DNA of 64,000 nt from Salegentibacter salarius. Its GTDB lineage: Bacteria; Bacteroidota; Bacteroidia; Flavobacteriales; Flavobacteriaceae. Below the pieces are notes generated by a model. The model did not search any database, had not been told where the DNA came from, and saw nothing but the letters and a program-made list of their open reading frames with translations. Shown piece by piece: positions 61,887 to 64,000 of this stretch; position 1 is the first letter of the stretch; every line of letters starts with the position of its first letter. The DNA is taken from NCBI RefSeq assembly GCF_900168265.1, contig NZ_FVZF01000006.1:59964-123963 (forward strand), written 5' to 3'. Made by a program: the position numbers and the translations under genes.

Positions 61887-62405
61887 ATGGGAACAGATAA
61901 CGTAGTATTAGTTAACGAGAAAGGCGAGCAAATTGGCTTGATGGAAAAGATAGAAGCTCATGAAAAAGCTTTGTTGCACCTGGCATTTTCAGTCTTTGTT
62001 TTTAATGAAAAAGATGAATTGATGATCCAGCAGCGCGCACATTCTAAATATCATTCGCCAGGTTTATGGACCAACACTTGCTGTAGTCACCAGCGGGAAG
62101 GAGAAAGCAATGTAGCTGCCGGAAAAAGAAGGCTTCAGGAAGAAATGGGCTTTAGTACCGAATTGAAAGAAGTGATGAATTTTATTTATAAAGCTCCTTT
62201 TGATAACGGACTTACAGAACACGAATTCGATTATATCCTTATTGGAAACTACGAAGATGACCCTGATCCTAATCCCGATGAAGTGGCCAACTGGAAATGG
62301 ATGAGTCTTGGCGAAATAAAATCTGATATGGAAGTGAACCCTGAAGTTTATACCGAATGGTTCAAGATTATTTTTGATAAATATTATACAAGTATTCAAA
62401 AATGA
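61887..62405 (+). CDS. idi: isopentenyl-diphosphate delta-isomerase type 1
   Basis: A 172-residue Nudix-fold enzyme. LMEKIEAHEKALLHLAFSVFVFN, then SKYHSPGLWTNTCCSHQREGE with the catalytic Cys in TNTCCSH, and a helix KRRLQEEMGF with the Nudix glutamates. Later VANWKWMSLGEIKSDM closes the domain. It converts IPP to DMAPP for isoprenoids such as undecaprenol and carotenoids. It overlaps queD by 4 bp (ATGA). Confidence 0.95.
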   Translation: MGTDNVVLVNEKGEQIGLMEKIEAHEKALLHLAFSVFVFNEKDELMIQQRAHSKYHSPGLWTNTCCSHQREGESNVAAGKRRLQEEMGFSTELKEVMNFIYKAPFDNGLTEHEFDYILIGNYEDDPDPNPDEVANWKWMSLGEIKSDMEVNPEVYTEWFKIIFDKYYTSIQK

Positions 62406-62812
62406 GGTTAAGTGTACACAGAAAAGCTCATTTTAATGCGGCGCACAGGCTCTACCGTAAAGATTGGAGCGATGAAAAAAACCTGAAGGTTTTTGGGAAA
62501 TGCAGCAATCCGCATTATCACGGACATAACTACGATTTAATTGTGAAGGTTACCGGTGAAATAGATCCTGAAACGGGTTTTGTGATGGACCTAAAACGGC
62601 TTAAAGACCTAATTTACGAAGAAGTTGAAGTGCCTTTTGATCATAAGAACTTAAACGAAGAGGTGGCTCCTTTTGATGAACTTAACCCAACGGCTGAAAA
62701 TATTACGGTAGTGATTTGGAATAAAATGAGGGCAAAGTTAAAACCAGAATTGGATTTGGAGATCACTCTATATGAGACTCCAAGAAATTATGTAACCTAT
62801 AAAGGAGAATAG
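62402..62812 (+). CDS. queD: 6-carboxytetrahydropterin synthase/PTPS family protein
   Basis: A 136-residue T-fold enzyme. Zinc histidines lie in AHFNAAHRLYR and PHYHGHNYDLIV, with the catalytic Cys in VFGKCSNPHYHGHN. TGFVMDLKRLKDLI, VEVPFDHKNLNEE and ITLYETPRNYVTY complete the family pattern. Members act as QueD (queuosine precursor) or as PTPS (biopterin). The Cys-x3-His-Tyr-His form here fits either; with no other que genes nearby the choice stays open. It lies in a compact run, 0 bp before the peroxiredoxin gene. Confidence 0.88.
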   Translation: MRLSVHRKAHFNAAHRLYRKDWSDEKNLKVFGKCSNPHYHGHNYDLIVKVTGEIDPETGFVMDLKRLKDLIYEEVEVPFDHKNLNEEVAPFDELNPTAENITVVIWNKMRAKLKPELDLEITLYETPRNYVTYKGE

Positions 62813-63271
62813 ATGGCACTTAAAATTGGCGACAAATTACCGAGATTAACCTTAAAAGATCAGGAAGGAGAGAACTTTCATTTTTCGAGGCTGGAAAATA
62901 AGGCCCTGGTTATTTTTTTCTATCCAAAAGATTTTACTCCGGGCTGCACTAAAGAAGCTTGTAGTTTCCGTGATCATTATGAAGAATTTCAGGATTTGGG
63001 AGCTGAGGTTATTGGAATAAGTACCGATAATGAAAATTCTCATAAAAAGTTCGCTTCTAAACATAATCTGCCCTACGTGCTGCTTTCAGATAAGGAAAAA
63101 CGAGCCCGAAAAGCTTTTGGAGTAAAAGCGGGCTTAATGGGCCTACTGCCAGGAAGAGAAACTTTTGTATTTGATAAGGATAAAAGGTTAATTCATAGAT
63201 TCAATAGTATGGGGGCTTCACAACACATTCCCGAAGCACTTAATTCCTTAAAGAAAATTCAGGAAAAATAA
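62813..63271 (+). CDS. bcp: peroxiredoxin of the PrxQ/BCP type
   Basis: A 152-residue thioredoxin-fold peroxidase. VIFFYPKDFTPGCTKEACSFRDHYEEF holds the peroxidatic Cys and, five residues on, the resolving Cys (CTKEAC), the intramolecular disulfide pattern of PrxQ. VIGISTDNENSHKKFASKHNLPYVLLSDKE follows. It reduces hydroperoxides with thioredoxin in the cytosol. The ATG directly follows the queD stop. Confidence 0.93.
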   Translation: MALKIGDKLPRLTLKDQEGENFHFSRLENKALVIFFYPKDFTPGCTKEACSFRDHYEEFQDLGAEVIGISTDNENSHKKFASKHNLPYVLLSDKEKRARKAFGVKAGLMGLLPGRETFVFDKDKRLIHRFNSMGASQHIPEALNSLKKIQEK

Positions 63272-63335
63272 TTTTTAGCTTTGGGGTTATTTGTATTGAA
63301 AAATATACTAAATTCGCAGCCGAAATTTAAGCGAT

Positions 63336-63599
63336 ATGGCAAGTAAAAGATTATTAAAAAGAGATGTGAATTATGTAATGGGAGACATTATTGATGCCGC
63401 ATACATACATCAAATGGCTAACCCTGAAGACGCATCTAAAACTGAAGCGATTGTAGACGAAGCCATTGCAGATTTTGACGAATTGATCACTAAGATTAAT
63501 CAAAAAGATGTTGAGAATAAAAAACAACACTTTAAAGCAATAGAAAAAGAGTTGGAAGCAAAAGCTGAAGCTCTTATCGCGAAGATCAACGCGCTATAA
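63336..63599 (+). CDS. small conserved helical protein of unknown function
   Basis: An 87-residue protein: MASKRLLKRDVNYVMGDIIDAAYIHQMANPEDASKTEAIVDEAIADFDELITKINQ, then a charged amphipathic helix to the end. It looks fully helical with a likely coiled coil at about 50-85, and it has no signal peptide or membrane segment. I know similar short proteins as hypothetical in Flavobacteriia but no function. It is followed 9 bp later by a tRNA-Thr and may share its transcript. Confidence 0.75.
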   Translation: MASKRLLKRDVNYVMGDIIDAAYIHQMANPEDASKTEAIVDEAIADFDELITKINQKDVENKKQHFKAIEKELEAKAEALIAKINAL

Positions 63600-63608
63600 A
63601 AATTACTG

Positions 63609-63682
63609 GCCGATGTAGCTCAGCTGGCTAGAGCAGCTGATTTGTAATCAGCAGGTCGTGGGTTCGAGTCCCTCCATCGGCT
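63609..63682 (+). tRNA. tRNA-Thr (anticodon TGT), second copy
   Basis: This copy matches the 74 nt at 41253-41326 in all bases that I compared, including acceptor GCCGATG/CATCGGC and anticodon TGT. Flanks differ. It lies between the small helical protein and an IS1182-type element. Confidence 0.96.
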
Positions 63683-63691
63683 CTTTATAAA

Positions 63692-63722
63692 AGAGGCTGT
63701 CTGAAAAGGCAGCCTTTTTTGT
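63692..63722 (+). terminator. hairpin after tRNA-Thr; may also be the left end of the IS element
   Basis: AGGCTG / CAGCCT form a six-pair stem (63694-63699 with 63710-63715), followed by TTTTTTGTTG. The sequence gaggctgtctgaaaagg also resembles terminal inverted repeats I know from IS1182-family elements; the right end lies outside the window, so this cannot be settled here. Confidence 0.5.
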
Positions 63723-63756
63723 TGTATTATTTTCTGGTTTTTAGTATTTTCATGTA

Positions 63757-64000
63757 ATGAAAGCCAAAGCAGTATTTAAGACCTATGACCAGTCGCAGTT
63801 AAGTCTTTTACCTCCCAGTTATGATGATCTGGTCCCTGCCCATCATCCCGTTAGGATCGTCAATACGATTATTGATCAAATCGACATCGCTGACCTGGAG
63901 CGAAGTTATAAAGGAGGAGGTACCTCCAGTTACCATCCCCGGATGTTGCTCAAGGTGACCATCTATGCGTACCTTCGCAATATGTATTCCTCTCGTAAAA
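63757..64000 (+). mobile_element. IS1182-family transposase, 3' end beyond the window
   Basis: The ATG at 63757 opens a frame of 81 codons up to the window end. MKAKAVFKTYDQSQLSLLPPSYDDLVPAHHPVRIVN is the N-terminal signature of IS1182-type (DDE) transposases, continued by GGTSSYHPRMLLKVTIYAYLRNMYSSRK. The catalytic DDE part is not in the window. The element sits about 75 bp after the tRNA-Thr. Whether the copy is intact cannot be judged. Confidence 0.9.

Overview
The window is an AT-rich piece of a Bacteroidota chromosome. Everything points to a marine-type member of the Flavobacteriaceae, of the Gramella/Salegentibacter/Zunongwangia kind, but I cannot fix the genus by eye. The signs are: promoters of the TTTG / TAnnTTTG type; few Shine-Dalgarno sequences apart from a very strong one before rpsU; typical family proteins (DUF2851, NamZ/DUF1343, HD-type Ppx, DUF3467); and three AGCS-type sodium:amino-acid symporters.

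Region 1 (1-14871, + strand) is a surface polysaccharide locus. It holds a truncated CDP-glycerol-transferase-like gene, several GT4 and GT2 glycosyltransferases, a membrane-anchored beta-propeller protein, an 828-residue double GT4, a Wzy-like polymerase, a tandem pair of paralogous GT4 genes, and last a polyprenyl-phosphate sugar-1-phosphate transferase that would start the repeat unit. Most genes overlap or abut. Region 2 (15173-20892, mostly - strand) is envelope housekeeping: lnt and pssA, then the operon kdsD-tatC-AhpD-like-lptB, with a lone DUF2442 gene. Region 3 (20977-38163) is mixed: recQ, a metalloprotease lipoprotein, a methyltransferase, a YkgJ-type Cys-cluster protein, a NamZ-like lipoprotein back to back with a LolC/E-type permease, a cysteine synthase, two AGCS symporters carrying an extra N-terminal region, small membrane or secreted proteins, an SGNH hydrolase, DUF2851, a PspC-like protein and a ComEA-like HhH protein.

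Region 4 (38285-54654) runs from an acyl-CoA dehydrogenase into the translation and transcription core: rpsU, xerC, hpf, four tRNAs (Thr, Tyr, Gly, Thr), tuf, tRNA-Trp, secE, nusG, rplK, rplA, rplJ, rplL, rpoB, rpoC. This order is ancient and matches the E. coli thrU-tyrU-glyT-thrT-tufB and rpl-rpoBC arrangement. Region 5 (54832-64000) has DUF3467, Ppx/GppA, a third AGCS symporter without the extension, prfC, an OmpA-domain protein with an unusual N-terminal module, the compact run idi-queD-peroxiredoxin, a small conserved protein, a second identical tRNA-Thr(TGT), and the start of an IS1182-type element cut by the window end.

No CRISPR array, prophage, or recognisable defence system is visible. 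The observations most worth following are: the 7-bp repeat tract that joins two glycosyltransferases in one frame (possible length-dependent switch); the AGCS symporters with an Ig/SprB-like plus lipoyl-like insertion; the re-duplicated 3' end of the acyl-CoA dehydrogenase with only synonymous differences; the OmpA protein with a Gly-Cys-His elbow-like motif; and the extended Shine-Dalgarno of rpsU.
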